Assembly: GCF_016888515.1 (NCBI RefSeq)
Contig: NZ_JAFEJK010000001.1
Location: forward strand, 961,375 to 1,025,374
Reading direction: 5' to 3'
Length of the DNA stretch: 64,000 bases
From: Shimia biformata
GTDB taxonomy: Bacteria > Pseudomonadota > Alphaproteobacteria > Rhodobacterales > Rhodobacteraceae
The position numbers and the translations under genes were made by a program. Under the pieces are notes generated by a model, which had not been told where the DNA came from, did not search any database, and worked only from the letters and a program-made list of their open reading frames with translations. Shown here piece by piece: positions 35,252-45,107 of the stretch. The stretch's first letter is position 1; each line of letters opens with the position of its first letter.

Positions 35252-35860
35252 ATGACCCCTCGTATCCTCTCACTCCTTGCGCTTGTCCTGGGACTGGCCG
35301 CCTGCAGCACGGATGTCTCAGATGGCAACAAGCGTGACCTTGGCGATTTCGTGCTGGGCCATAACATCGTGGTGGCGCCCGAGATCGTGAAAGGGCCGCT
35401 GTCGCGTGAGGCGTCGACGGATGATTGGATCGCTTCGGTCAAAGGTGAGGTGCAGAAGCGGGTCGGGCGCTATGATGGCGACCGTATGGTGCATCTTGGC
35501 ATCAATGTCGGCGGCTATGTCCTGGCGCAGCCGGGCATCCCGCTTGTCTTTGCCCCGAAATCGGCACTGGTTCTGCTGGTGACCGCCTGGGACGATGAAG
35601 CGGGCGGCAAATTCCACGACAAACCCTATCAGCTGTCCGTGACCGAGGCGTTCTCGGCGAAGGGTATGCTTGGGTCGGGCAATACGCAAAGCGCCGAAGA
35701 ACAGATGGCAAATCTAAGCAAGGTTGCAGCGGAACAGATCGAGATTTGGCTTTCGCAACATGCGGAATGCATGCGCGACGACACGCGCGGCGAGGCCGCC
35801 CGCGCCTGCTGGACGCGCGTCGATAAAGAGATCCGCGACCGTCGCAACAGCGGGCAGTGA
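35252..35860 (+). CDS. Predicted lipoprotein of unknown function
   Basis: 202 residues from ATG 35252, followed by a lipoprotein signal (TPRILSLLALVLGLAACSTD; lipobox LAAC). AAGGAAACG precedes the start. The mature part has a repeated alpha/beta look (HNIVVAPEIVKGPLSREAST, VHLGINVGGYVLAQPGIP, SALVLLVTAWDDE) and ends with two cysteines (HAECMRDD, ARACWTRV) and basic residues. Probably anchored to an envelope membrane. I do not recognise a family. Confidence 0.75.
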   Translation: MTPRILSLLALVLGLAACSTDVSDGNKRDLGDFVLGHNIVVAPEIVKGPLSREASTDDWIASVKGEVQKRVGRYDGDRMVHLGINVGGYVLAQPGIPLVFAPKSALVLLVTAWDDEAGGKFHDKPYQLSVTEAFSAKGMLGSGNTQSAEEQMANLSKVAAEQIEIWLSQHAECMRDDTRGEAARACWTRVDKEIRDRRNSGQ

Positions 35861-35968
35861 TCCGGCTCTTAGTGGGGGTGATGACCCGCCGAAGGGCGAT
35901 TGGATACCGTGAAAAGATGTGCAATCGCCAGACCTCTGGAAAGAACGCGTATTCCGGTTGACTGCGGC

Positions 35969-35997
35969 TTGATTTTTCCCTGCCAACCCAATATGTC
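35969..35997 (+). promoter_or_regulatory. Predicted promoter of tuf copy 1
   Basis: TTGATT (35969-35974), 17 bases, TATGTC (35992-35997), 56 bp before the tuf ATG. The -10 equals that of the secE candidate. Confidence 0.5.
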
Positions 35998-36053
35998 GCC
36001 CGCGGAGAGTAATCGGGCCGGTCCGGTCCCCCAATTCATGAGGCGCCACAGCT

Positions 36054-37244
<1,191 letters not shown>

Positions 37245-37253
37245 GTCAAATGG

Positions 37254-37279
37254 AAGGGCGCCCAGTGGGCGCCCTTTTT
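37254..37279 (+). terminator. Terminator after tuf copy 1
   Basis: AAGGGCGCCC, loop AGT, GGGCGCCCTT followed by TTTC makes a perfect 10-bp stem with a T run (37254-37279), 25 bp after the tuf stop. Confidence 0.92.
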
Positions 37280-37316
37280 CCTTGGACGAACGGGGTGCGG
37301 ATGCGAAAGTCTTGAT

Positions 37317-38291
37317 ATGGACAGTTTCATTCAATGTGCTTTTGGCCTTGGAGGTCCCAGTGCGGGTCATCCCCTGACGGGTGCGGCTCTTGTCGAGACC
37401 CTGCGGGCCGACGATCTGGCTTGGGTGCATCTTGACGGTCGCCTGCCCGAGAGTCGGGACTGGATCATGCAGAACCTTACTTACCTTGACCCGCCTGCCA
37501 TCGCCGCGCTGCTGGCCGAAGAGACCCGTCCGCGTGCGACCGTGATCGGTGAGGGCGTGCTGATCGTTCTGCGCGGTGTGAACGTGAATGAGGGGGATGA
37601 CCCGGTGGACATGGTCTCGCTTCGGGCCTGGGTTGATCCGCACCGGATTGTCAGCCTTTCGATGCGTCGGGTCGCAGCGGTGCAAGACCTGTCCGACCTG
37701 TTTGTCTCGGGAAAGGGGCCCAGGACCGCTGGCGGCTGGCTGGGGACCCTGGCGGACCTGCTGAACGCCCGAATCGAGCCATTTGTTGGAACAGTTGCAG
37801 AGCAGGTGGACCGAATTGAGGAAGACGTGTTCACCGCGCCAATCGCCGATGCAGAGCGGCAGGCGATGTCTGAGGCACGCATGTCGGTTGTCAGTCTGCG
37901 CCGTCATCTGTCCCCACAACGGGATGCGCTGGCGGCACTTGCCAAGCCGGATCATGGCTTCATCGCCAAGGTCGAAGCCCGGCGGCTGCATGAGGCACAG
38001 GACCGGACTGCGCGGGCGGTCGAGGAACTGGACCTGATGCGCGAGCGTCTGACTGTGCTGCGCGAAGAAATCGCCGGTCAACAATCAGAGCGAATGAACC
38101 GCACGATGATGCTTTTGTCCGTGATCTCCACCGTGTTCCTGCCGCTGGGCTTCCTGACCGGGCTTTTCGGCGTGAACCTGGCCGGTATTCCCGGCGCAAG
38201 CCACCCTTGGGGGTTTGCTGCCCTCTGTGTTGGGCTGCTGGTATTGGTCGGGCTGCAGCTTTTCTTACTTCGAAGGCTGTGGCGCAATTGA
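37317..38291 (+). CDS. CorA-family metal transporter, ZntB-like
   Basis: 324 residues from ATG 37317; the open frame begins earlier, inside the tuf terminator. The large cytosolic domain has DDLAWVHLDGRLPESRDWI and VSLRAWVDPHRIVSLSMRR; a helical stalk then leads to two C-terminal TM helices (MMLLSVISTVFLPLGFLTGLF and WGFAALCVGLLVLVGLQLF). The loop after TM1 carries GVNLAGIPG, the ZntB variant of CorA's GMN. Likely a pentameric inner-membrane channel for zinc or another divalent ion. Separated from tuf by a strong terminator. Confidence 0.87.
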   Translation: MDSFIQCAFGLGGPSAGHPLTGAALVETLRADDLAWVHLDGRLPESRDWIMQNLTYLDPPAIAALLAEETRPRATVIGEGVLIVLRGVNVNEGDDPVDMVSLRAWVDPHRIVSLSMRRVAAVQDLSDLFVSGKGPRTAGGWLGTLADLLNARIEPFVGTVAEQVDRIEEDVFTAPIADAERQAMSEARMSVVSLRRHLSPQRDALAALAKPDHGFIAKVEARRLHEAQDRTARAVEELDLMRERLTVLREEIAGQQSERMNRTMMLLSVISTVFLPLGFLTGLFGVNLAGIPGASHPWGFAALCVGLLVLVGLQLFLLRRLWRN

Positions 38292-38370
38292 CGCGGTTGG
38301 AAGGCGTGAAATTCAGGCAAAATGCATCTTGCAACCCAACAGCCATCGTCGTATCTGATGCACCGGCCTT

Positions 38371-38446
38371 AGGGGTATAGCTCAGCTGGTAGAGCGACGG
38401 TCTCCAAAACCGTAGGTCGCGGGTTCGAACCCTGCTGCCCCTGCCA
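38371..38446 (+). tRNA. tRNA-Trp (CCA anticodon)
   Basis: 76 bases. The acceptor stem AGGGGTA pairs with TGCCCCT, the discriminator is G, and CCA is encoded at 38444-38446. The D arm is GCTCAGCTGGTAGAGC, the anticodon arm is CGGTCTCCAAAACCG with CCA, and the T arm is GCGGGTTCGAACCCTGC. Lying between tuf and secE matches the E. coli thrU-tufB-trp/secE type of order and should be the only Trp tRNA. Confidence 0.97.
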
Positions 38447-38604
38447 ATTACCAAAATTCCTGTAGTCTTGCAGCCCTTGACCGGGAATTGCCGCAAAACA
38501 ATCTTGGTTCCGCCGCGGTTGCTTCGAAAAGCTGTCCAAATCCCCGTTTTTTAATCCTTCCTTAACCAATCGCGCCTCGCGCGAGTGGATGCGAGGGATA
38601 TGAA

Positions 38605-39129
38605 ATGGGTCAAAGCTGGAAACCATCCGCTTTCAAAATGCAACGCGCGGCGTCGCAACTGATGTCGCGTGGACGGCCAAAGCTGCCACCAGAACCGGAT
38701 GACCGGGCACTTTTGTTGCAGGCCGAGCTGCGATTGCAGCATGGTATTTCGAACGAGCCGCCCGAAGAGTCGGAACTGTCCAAGGTCGAGCGGGTGATGA
38801 GACGCAACGCACCCGACCTGGCAGGTGCCTCGGACGCCGAAATCGAGGCGGCCGAACGTCGGCGCTGGGCACATCTGGAGGCGCGCGCGCCTCGGCCGCG
38901 GCTAGCCGCATTGGTGCTTTTGATCTACCTGGCGGCCCGCGCACCCGAGGTCACGGTTCAGTTCGCCGTGATTGGCCTTTTCCTGTTTCTGATCACGGCA
39001 ACGCTTCTGGGGCCGGAGCGCGCGCGCGATGGGGGCCTGTTCTTGTGGCGACGCTTCCTGAGACTCTGGAAGCACGAGATCGCCGTGTTTCGGAGATTGA
39101 TCGGTTTCCCGATGAAAATCCGCGACTGA
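38605..39129 (+). CDS. Membrane protein of unknown function
   Basis: 174 residues. The N-terminal half is charged, mostly helical and probably cytosolic (RGRPKLPPEPDDRALLLQAELRLQHG, EESELSKVERVMRRNAPDL). Two adjacent TM helices at about 97-135 (LAALVLLIYLAARAPEVTVQF, VIGLFLFLITATLLG) and a basic tail follow (LFLWRRFLRLWKHEIAVFRRL). Followed by a rho-independent terminator. No family recognised; gene neighbours are tRNA-Trp and another tail-anchored protein. Confidence 0.65.
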   Translation: MGQSWKPSAFKMQRAASQLMSRGRPKLPPEPDDRALLLQAELRLQHGISNEPPEESELSKVERVMRRNAPDLAGASDAEIEAAERRRWAHLEARAPRPRLAALVLLIYLAARAPEVTVQFAVIGLFLFLITATLLGPERARDGGLFLWRRFLRLWKHEIAVFRRLIGFPMKIRD

Positions 39130-39159
39130 GACACGCGAGATTCCGCCTAACTTAGTTTG

Positions 39160-39195
39160 GGGGCCAGCACGTGACGTGCGCTGGCCCCTGTTTTT
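39160..39195 (+). terminator. Terminator after the 38605 gene
   Basis: GGGGCCAGC (39160-39168) pairs with GCTGGCCCC (39180-39188), with a short internal ACGT dyad, and TGTTTTTGTT follows. Confidence 0.85.
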
Positions 39196-39395
39196 GTTGG
39201 GATTTCTGAATCCGGCCGATTAGCGGGCTGCCAAGTCCGCCCTGTTTCCGCCCCACAAAAGCCATCAAAAACCCAGAATTTTCCCAGAAAATGCCATCTT
39301 GCAAAATCGCAGATGGGTCCGATCGCTGCCATGATCATTCAGGACCTATTGGGGGATCATACCTGTCAGGTGACAGGAGTGTGGAGGTTTTGGAG

Positions 39396-39851
39396 ATGAG
39401 TAAACGGCAAGGTGTAGTCGGCGTCGACGGAAAACCTGCCCGTGAATACGGTAAGGACTTTCTTCCGTCCGATCAGGACGTGTCACCCGAGACGATGGAC
39501 GCGATCCGCGAATTGATCGAACAGGACCGCAAGAACCCTCCCAAACCGCCGGAACACCGGCGGGTTTTGGCGGATGAATTGGACGAACAACAGAGACCCC
39601 GAAGAAAGAAATGGCGTTCGTTTTCTTTGATGGGGTGGCTTGAGAGGTTCCGCAAAGCGCCCGAGCCGGTTCGCGTGCGTTATTATGATACGCCGTCCTA
39701 TGCTCCTGCAGGGCAGGGCACGTGGCACCAATATCACGGCATGGACCTGTCACATCTGGCGCCACGGCGTCAGAAAAGCAGAAAGACCCGATACGGTGCT
39801 TTGACGATCCTGGTCCTCTGGGTGGTCTACTACCTCTATTTCATCTATTGA
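39396..39851 (+). CDS. Tail-anchored protein of unknown function upstream of secE
   Basis: 151 residues from ATG 39396, preceded by GGAGGTTTTGGAG. A soluble, Pro- and Arg-rich N-terminus (DVSPETMDAIRELIEQDRKN, PPEHRRVLADELDEQQRPRRKKW) is followed by a single TM at the extreme C-terminus (ALTILVLWVVYYLYFIY), which would give a tail-anchored topology. No family recognised. It ends 95 bp before secE and could be cotranscribed with it or end before the secE promoter. Confidence 0.62.
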   Translation: MSKRQGVVGVDGKPAREYGKDFLPSDQDVSPETMDAIRELIEQDRKNPPKPPEHRRVLADELDEQQRPRRKKWRSFSLMGWLERFRKAPEPVRVRYYDTPSYAPAGQGTWHQYHGMDLSHLAPRRQKSRKTRYGALTILVLWVVYYLYFIY

Positions 39852-39884
39852 AGCTGGCAGGACACGACAGCAGGACACGCGGGC

Positions 39885-39913
39885 TTGAATTCGCCCGCGT
39901 CCCCGCGTATGTC
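39885..39913 (+). promoter_or_regulatory. Predicted promoter of secE
   Basis: TTGAAT (39885-39890), 17 bases, TATGTC (39908-39913), 34 bp before the secE ATG. Confidence 0.5.
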
Positions 39914-39946
39914 AGCGTCTGATCGATCCCAAAGAAGACGAAAGTC

Positions 39947-40144
39947 ATGGCCAAAACCAATCCGCTTACATTTCTCCAGCAGGTCCGTGCAGAAGTTTCG
40001 AAAGTTGTCTGGCCGACCCGCCGCGAAGTGTTCCTGACCACCGTCATGGTGTTCATCATGGCCGCGCTGACTGCCACTTTCTTTGCGCTGGTGGATATCC
40101 TGATCCGTTCGGGGCTTCAGGGCATTCTTGGGCTGTTCGGCTAA
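39947..40144 (+). CDS. secE: Preprotein translocase subunit SecE
   Basis: 65 residues with the SecE signature EVSKVVWPTRREVFLTT followed by one TM helix (VMVFIMAALTATFFALVDILI). Single-TM short form, usual in alphaproteobacteria. It clamps SecY in the translocon. In most bacteria nusG follows directly; here an opposite-strand glycosyltransferase gene separates them. A weak CGGACC/GGTCCG hairpin (40146-40167) with TTT follows. Confidence 0.95.
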   Translation: MAKTNPLTFLQQVRAEVSKVVWPTRREVFLTTVMVFIMAALTATFFALVDILIRSGLQGILGLFG

Positions 40145-40207
40145 CCGGACCAATTGCGGACGGTCCGTTTGGCCGCCTGAACATGTTACCTGACCAGATT
40201 TGCGTCG

Positions 40208-41041
40208 TCACCAGATGCCATAGGTGTCTTGATAGTGACGAACGCAGGCCATGTTGCTGTCCGGTCGGGCCATTCCCATGAAGCGCGACAGGAACAATGC
40301 GTCGGTACGGTGCGCTGAGGTGTGGACTGGCTCATAGGCATTGTCGAAGACCCAGATCGGCGTGCCGGCGCGGGTCAGTTCGGCTGAAAGCCAGATGTCA
40401 TCGACCACGAAACAGGGGGCAGGCGCGCCGCCGCTGAGGTCGCCAAAGAACTCTGGCCGCACCAGCACGCCGCCATACCCCAGGAAGATATCGCAATACC
40501 CGGCGCGGCTGACCTCCCGTCTTGTGGGTTCGGGGCCAGGTTTGCCTGACAAATGCCAGCGCAGATCTGTGAACAGGTAGTGCGGATCCTGCCAGCGTTT
40601 GCGCCATTTTGCACAAGGGGTCGGGGTGCGGTGGCCATTGGCCAGCGATCGCGACGCGAACCGACGCCCGGCAAGTGCAATGGCGGCATCTGGATGCGCC
40701 CTGCGCGCTTTGGCAAACCGGGCGGACCATCCAGGCGGGTAAATCCGATCGTCGTCGCAGAACAGGATTTCCGACCTGGTGCCACGCCTTTCGGCCAGGG
40801 CTGGAAGAAGTTTCGTCGCCGGGCCCAAATCCTCTTCAATAACCGTGACGCTGGCGCCCTCGGGCAAATCCGGCAAGGTGCCGTCGTAATCTGGGAAACG
40901 ACGATAGTGACGCGGAAGGTAAACGGTCACCGTGTCGGGGGCAGGATCCTGCGCCAAGAGGCTTGCCACGGTCTGAGGCAGATACGCGAACCGGGTCGGG
41001 ATCGAAGTGAGCGAGATCGAATAGCGCACGTTGTCAGGCAC
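40208..41041 (-). CDS. Putative glycosyltransferase inserted between secE and nusG
   Basis: 277 residues, minus strand. [51 protein letters not shown], the metal motif [14 protein letters not shown] and [13 protein letters not shown] with [15 protein letters not shown] resemble the GT-A fold used by small GT2-like enzymes. No TM helix. Acceptor and donor unknown. No polysaccharide genes lie nearby, and its position on the opposite strand inside an essential cluster is unusual. Confidence 0.7.
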   Translation of the reverse strand: MPDNVRYSISLTSIPTRFAYLPQTVASLLAQDPAPDTVTVYLPRHYRRFPDYDGTLPDLPEGASVTVIEEDLGPATKLLPALAERRGTRSEILFCDDDRIYPPGWSARFAKARRAHPDAAIALAGRRFASRSLANGHRTPTPCAKWRKRWQDPHYLFTDLRWHLSGKPGPEPTRREVSRAGYCDIFLGYGGVLVRPEFFGDLSGGAPAPCFVVDDIWLSAELTRAGTPIWVFDNAYEPVHTSAHRTDALFLSRFMGMARPDSNMACVRHYQDTYGIW

Positions 41042-41155
41042 CCGTCGGGATTGGCAGCAATTGCCGCGACCTTAGCATGCGATTCCCGTTGGTCCACACG
41101 TCAGTTGGCGCGCGCTGATAGTCAAGTCGATCCGGCACAAACTTGCCCGGCCCCC

Positions 41156-41184
41156 TTGAATTCGCATCCGTTCACCGTTAGACG
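41156..41184 (+). promoter_or_regulatory. Predicted promoter of nusG
   Basis: TTGAAT (41156-41161), 17 bases, TAGACG (41179-41184), about 130 bp before nusG. It lies just past the start of the divergent glycosyltransferase gene, giving nusG its own promoter. Confidence 0.42.
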
Positions 41185-41314
41185 ACAGCCTACTTCCATA
41201 CATGGCGTGCGGCGATTCGAGTTGCGCGCCGATTTTTTGTTTCGGAAGCGCCCGATCCGGGCAATGGAATTAAAGACCCGGCGCAACGCCGGCAGGAACG
41301 GGAAAAACGGCTCT

Positions 41315-41848
41315 ATGGCGAAACGGTGGTACTCGGTCAGTGTTCTCTCGAATTTCGAGAAGAAGGTCGCCGAACAGATCCGGACCTCGGTCATTGAAAA
41401 TGGCCTTGAGGACCAGATCGAAGAAGTTCTGGTGCCGACCGAAGAAGTGATCGAGGTGCGTCGCGGCAAGAAGGTCACGACCGAACGCCGCTTCATGCCG
41501 GGCTATGTTCTGGTGCGGATGGAGATGTCGGACCAGGGCTATCACCTGATCAACTCGATCAACCGCGTTACCGGCTTCCTTGGCCCGCAAGGTCGCCCGA
41601 TGCCGATGCGCGACGCCGAGGTCCAGGGCATCCTGGGCCGCGTCCAGGAAGGCGAGGAAGCGCCGAAGCTGATGATCTCGTTCGAAGTGGGCGAAAAGGT
41701 CAAGGTCAACGACGGCCCGTTCGAGGATTTCGACGGCATGATCGAGGAAGTCGACGAAGACAACCAGCGCCTGAAGGTGTCGGTGTCGATCTTTGGCCGC
41801 GAAACCCCGGTCGAACTGGAATATACGCAGGTCACCAAACAGGCCTGA
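41315..41848 (+). CDS. nusG: Transcription termination/antitermination factor NusG
   Basis: 177 residues from ATG 41315, beginning [19 protein letters not shown]; the longer open frame upstream is non-conserved. NGN domain includes [30 protein letters not shown] and TGFLG; the KOW domain is [21 protein letters not shown]. It links RNA polymerase with Rho or the ribosome. AGGAACGGGAAAAACGG lies before the ATG. Confidence 0.96.
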   Translation: MAKRWYSVSVLSNFEKKVAEQIRTSVIENGLEDQIEEVLVPTEEVIEVRRGKKVTTERRFMPGYVLVRMEMSDQGYHLINSINRVTGFLGPQGRPMPMRDAEVQGILGRVQEGEEAPKLMISFEVGEKVKVNDGPFEDFDGMIEEVDEDNQRLKVSVSIFGRETPVELEYTQVTKQA

Positions 41849-41874
41849 GCCTGCTTCAACTTAAGAGTCCAGAG

Positions 41875-41905
41875 CGCCGTCCCATTGGGGCGGCGTTTTC
41901 TTTTC
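41875..41905 (+). terminator. Terminator after nusG
   Basis: CGCCGTCCCA, loop TT, GGGGCGGCG (41875-41895) followed by TTTTCTTTT. One G-U pair and otherwise a nine-base stem. Confidence 0.88.
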
Positions 41906-42022
41906 CTGCGGGTGACGTGGCTAAGTTATTGGCTTGTTTCAACTTCTGGCGCGGTTACAGTGGTCGTGGACCCAAAACCAGCCCGTAGTCTAGCTGGCTG
42001 CAGATATGGCGTTGACCTCGCA

Positions 42023-42640
42023 ATGGATCATTTGACCACAGTTTCTGACGCAATGCGCCTGTACCTGGCGGTATTTTTCACCTTTGTCGCGGTGTTCTAC
42101 ACGACTCGGATCTTCCTGCTCAAACAAAAGGGGAGGACCGAGGTCGTGCATCCCGGATCGAGATTCAGCGGGACATGGTGGAATCATATGGTGTTCCGTT
42201 TCTTCCGGGGGCTGATCTGGGGTACGTGTGTGCTGCGTGTGTTCGTTCCGTCCGTCGATCTGTACCTTGGGCCAATTGCCCCGCTGCAAAAAGATGGCGT
42301 GATCCTGTTTGGCGCTGCGCTGCTGACTGCGGGTTTCGGGCTGGCTCTGGTCAGCCACTTTGCACTGGGTCGCGGCTGGCAGTCGGGATTTGACGAAGTC
42401 GGGCCCACCACACTTTGCATCCGTGGCCCTTACCGATACTCACGCAACCCCGCCTTTCTCGGTGTGATCGTAGCGCAGGTCGGGTTTTGGCTGGCGCTGC
42501 CGACACTGTTTTCGAGTGTATGTTTGGTTGTCGGCGTGGTGGCGGTTGTTAGGCAGGCGATGGCAGAGGAACGGTTCCTGGAAGAGACGCTGGGTGACGG
42601 GTATGCGCAGTACAGGCGAAATGTCAGGCGGTGGGTTTGA
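42023..42640 (+). CDS. Isoprenylcysteine carboxyl methyltransferase-like (PEMT/ICMT) membrane protein
   Basis: 205 residues from ATG 42023 (alternatives 42053, or the frame's first ATG at 41885, which lies inside the nusG terminator). Four to five TM segments (LAVFFTFVAVFYTTRIFLL, RFFRGLIWGTCVLRVFV, LFGAALLTAGFGLALVSHF, VIVAQVGFWLALPTLFSSVCLVV) surround the family's cofactor motif RGPYRYSRNPAFLG, followed by EERFLEETLGDGYAQYRRNVRR. It would methylate a lipid or membrane substrate with SAM; the substrate is unknown. Follows nusG on the same strand beyond its terminator. Confidence 0.75.
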   Translation: MDHLTTVSDAMRLYLAVFFTFVAVFYTTRIFLLKQKGRTEVVHPGSRFSGTWWNHMVFRFFRGLIWGTCVLRVFVPSVDLYLGPIAPLQKDGVILFGAALLTAGFGLALVSHFALGRGWQSGFDEVGPTTLCIRGPYRYSRNPAFLGVIVAQVGFWLALPTLFSSVCLVVGVVAVVRQAMAEERFLEETLGDGYAQYRRNVRRWV

Positions 42641-42917
42641 GCGGGTATTGGCCGGACCTGCCTTGAGAAAGCCGGTCCAGAACAAGCGAGTGTTTGCTAC
42701 AAGTTCAGCAATCAGCGCTGGGCGGTGGAGATTTTGTTCAAAACTCTTTGGCGTGCTTCCCGCAGGTACATGCGCACCATGTCAACTGGTACAGGCCCAT
42801 TTTCGCGATAAAAACTATCCCACTCCATCGTCATGCGTGCGTCGTTTCCAAATGGTTGCCAAGACCAGCATTCCCTTGCGCGACCTGGGCCATTTAAAAG
42901 ACAAACCGAACCTTCAT

Positions 42918-43652
42918 TCAGATCGCCCTCTCGATCCTTCTCGATGGAGCTTTCCTCTTGCCAGTAGCTTGAAGGAAAAGCAGGCGCGATTGTGGGGCGA
43001 TCATGACCCTTAGGGCATGGCGGTGTGTATCGCTGGAGTATATCTGACACCAGCTGTCCGGTCCGCCTGCACGACAGATGTCGTGCATGTCTCTGTTCAA
43101 TTCCTTCAGATTAATCCGAATTGAGTCCACGTCGACCGGTCGTGCGCCACTGCCGCTCAGTCGACAGTATTTGGCAAATCCGGTCTTTCTGTCCAGGTTG
43201 CCAAAAATCACTGTATCATCACCCTTGTCGAGCCTCGGTTGCATGTCGACCGGCACGTGCAGTTTTTCACCGCTTACTTGGATTTGAAGAGTCGCTGTCC
43301 TGCATGCTTCGGGTGCGTATTGGTGCCAGAGAACAGGCCCCGCACCCGCAAATGCTGCACAAATGGCAGCGGCAATAAACCTGCGAGGAGGAAGGCCGAC
43401 CCAAAGTGAAAGACCAGCGACAGACGCCCCAATGACAAAGGCGATGATTGCGGGGCCAGCAACAAATAAATAGCCGAGAAAGGCATATTCGCCTTCAGGA
43501 GTGTTGCTGGACAAAAAGCCATAAGGCAGGGCGACGGCAAGTATTAGAAACCCGAAGCGTCCGCGCCAACCAGACAGCACGGCCAAAGACGCGGATAAGG
43601 CAACGCCGATCAACACCAAAAGCAAAACCGTTTGTGGATTGAGTGGAAACAT
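42918..43652 (-). CDS. Membrane protein of unknown function, possibly frameshifted at its C-terminus
   Basis: 244 residues. Four hydrophobic helices in the first ~110 residues (VLLLVLIGVALSASLAVLSG, FGFLILAVALPYGFL, YLFVAGPAIIAFVIGASVAG, FIAAAICAAFAGAGPVLW), then a soluble domain (HVPVDMQPRLDKGDDTVIFG, VDVDSIRINLKELNRDMHD) and a basic end (ATGKRKAPSRRIERAI). Lower GC than the flanking nusG and rplK genes. A second open frame at 42712-43050 overlaps the 3' end and contains GPVPVDMVRMYLREARQRVL, loosely similar to VDVDSIRINLKELNRD here. This may be a duplicated domain joined by a frameshift, or chance. No family recognised. Confidence 0.5.
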   Translation of the reverse strand: MFPLNPQTVLLLVLIGVALSASLAVLSGWRGRFGFLILAVALPYGFLSSNTPEGEYAFLGYLFVAGPAIIAFVIGASVAGLSLWVGLPPRRFIAAAICAAFAGAGPVLWHQYAPEACRTATLQIQVSGEKLHVPVDMQPRLDKGDDTVIFGNLDRKTGFAKYCRLSGSGARPVDVDSIRINLKELNRDMHDICRAGGPDSWCQIYSSDTHRHALRVMIAPQSRLLFLQATGKRKAPSRRIERAI

Positions 43653-43736
43653 CTACGCGCTGACTTGCTTTCTTGAACGCTGTTCCGGCAGTTTCCTGTA
43701 CGCGACAGCAGTGTTGATACCGACAGTTCTTGCCCC

Positions 43737-43765
43737 TTGCCAACCCCCGCAAACCCGCGTAAACG
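43737..43765 (+). promoter_or_regulatory. Predicted promoter of rplKA
   Basis: TTGCCA (43737-43742), 17 bases, TAAACG (43760-43765), 120 bp before rplK. A perfect palindrome GGGGTCGCGACCCC (43809-43822) lies between promoter and gene and may be part of the mRNA leader where L1 could act, as in E. coli. Confidence 0.48.
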
Positions 43766-43885
43766 GCGCGGATCGTCTTCGGGCGAGATTCTCTCGTGGG
43801 AGATCCCAGGGGTCGCGACCCCGGATCGGACCACGCAACATAAACCGGGCGGAACGCGTTCCGTCTACGTTGAAAGGAAAACCAA

Positions 43886-44311
43886 ATGGCTAAGAAGCTT
43901 GCTGGTACGATGAAGCTGCAGGTTCCTGCAGGTCAGGCCAACCCGTCGCCGCCCGTCGGCCCTGCGCTGGGTCAGCGCGGCATCAACATCATGGAATTCT
44001 GCAAGGCGTTCAACGCCAAGACGCAGGACATGGAGCCCGGCGCGCCGTGCCCGACCGTGATCACCTATTATCAGGACAAGTCCTTCACCATGGACATCAA
44101 GACGCCGCCCGCGTCTTACTACCTGAAAAAGGCCGCCAAGCTGAAGTCGGGCGCCAACAACCCAGGTCGCGAGACCGTGGGGTCGGTGACCGCCGCGCAG
44201 GTGAAAGAGATCGCCGAAGCGAAAATGAAAGACCTGAATGCAAACGACATCGACGCTGCAATGCAGATCATCGTCGGCTCGGCGCGTTCCATGGGCATCG
44301 AGGTGAAGTAA
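43886..44311 (+). CDS. rplK: Large subunit ribosomal protein uL11
   Basis: 141 residues. [34 protein letters not shown] is the N-terminal domain (residues 8-41); [33 protein letters not shown] is the rRNA-binding C-domain. Part of the GTPase-associated centre with L10 and L7/L12. rplA begins 2 bp later. Confidence 0.97.
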   Translation: MAKKLAGTMKLQVPAGQANPSPPVGPALGQRGINIMEFCKAFNAKTQDMEPGAPCPTVITYYQDKSFTMDIKTPPASYYLKKAAKLKSGANNPGRETVGSVTAAQVKEIAEAKMKDLNANDIDAAMQIIVGSARSMGIEVK

Positions 44312-44312
44312 G

Positions 44313-45011
44313 ATGGCAAAACTTGGTAAGCGCACCGCCGCAGCCCGCGAAGCCGTCGCCGGCAAGGAAAACGTCACCGTCGAGGAAGCCGTCGCACTGG
44401 TGAAGGCAAACGCCACCGCGAAGTTCGATGAGACCGTCGAAATCGCCGTGCAACTGGGTGTTGACCCGCGCCACGCAGACCAGATGGTCCGTGGTGTGGT
44501 CGGTCTGCCCAACGGCACCGGCAAGACCGTTCGCGTCGCCGTTTTCGCCCGTGGCCCGAAAGCCGAAGAAGCCCAGGCCGCAGGTGCCGACATCGTTGGT
44601 GCCGAGGATCTGATGGAAACCGTCCAGGGCGGCAAGATCGAGTTTGATCGCTGCATCGCGACCCCGGACATGATGCCCGTCGTCGGTCGTCTAGGTAAGG
44701 TGCTTGGTCCCCGCAACCTGATGCCGAACCCGAAGGTTGGCACCGTGACCATGGATGTGGCGCAAGCCGTGCAGAACGCCAAGGGCGGTGAAGTCCAGTT
44801 CAAAGTCGAAAAAGCTGGCGTGGTTCACGCCGGTGTCGGCAAGGCCTCGTTCGACGAAGCCAAGCTGGTCGAGAACGTGCGCGCCTTTATGGACGCAGTT
44901 CTGAAAGCCAAGCCGACCGGTGCAAAAGGCGCCTATGTCAAGAAGATCGCGCTGAGCTCGACCATGGGCCCGGGCGTCACGATCTCGGTTGACAACGCCG
45001 CTGCGCAGTAA
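44313..45011 (+). CDS. rplA: Large subunit ribosomal protein uL1
   Basis: 232 residues with the L1 landmarks [55 protein letters not shown] and [10 protein letters not shown] at the C-terminus. It binds the L1 stalk and, in E. coli, represses translation of its own operon. Ends before a terminator, so rplKA is one transcript separate from rplJL here. Confidence 0.97.
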   Translation: MAKLGKRTAAAREAVAGKENVTVEEAVALVKANATAKFDETVEIAVQLGVDPRHADQMVRGVVGLPNGTGKTVRVAVFARGPKAEEAQAAGADIVGAEDLMETVQGGKIEFDRCIATPDMMPVVGRLGKVLGPRNLMPNPKVGTVTMDVAQAVQNAKGGEVQFKVEKAGVVHAGVGKASFDEAKLVENVRAFMDAVLKAKPTGAKGAYVKKIALSSTMGPGVTISVDNAAAQ

Positions 45012-45035
45012 TCTGCGTTTCAGGCAAAGAATCAG

Positions 45036-45067
45036 GGGCGTCCCGATTGGGGCGCCCTCTTTGTTTT
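45036..45067 (+). terminator. Terminator after rplKA
   Basis: GGGCGTCCC, loop GATT, GGGGCGCCC (45036-45057) followed by TCTTTGTTTT. One G-U pair; nine-base stem. Confidence 0.9.
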
Positions 45068-45096
45068 CCGGTCTTGTTTTGTTTTCCGGTCTTGTT
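45061..45096. repeat. Two perfect 18-bp tandem copies after the rplA terminator
   Basis: TTGTTTTCCGGTCTTGTT occurs twice in direct succession at 45061-45078 and 45079-45096, with a further partial TTG. Probably replication slippage in the T-rich tail of the terminator. Confidence 0.8.
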
Positions 45097-45107
45097 TTGC
45101 GGTCAGA

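Noticed and set aside
40146..40170. Strong terminator after secE
   Set aside because: The CGGACC/GGTCCG stem is only six bases with a ten-base loop and three T's; too weak to call.
41885..42022. Upstream part of the long open frame before the ICMT-like gene
   Set aside because: It lies in the nusG terminator and has no family sequence; the start was placed at 42023.
42712..43050. Separate 112-residue gene on the minus strand
   Set aside because: It overlaps a better membrane-protein frame, starts with GTG without a ribosome binding site and has no recognisable domain; kept only as a possible frameshifted tail.
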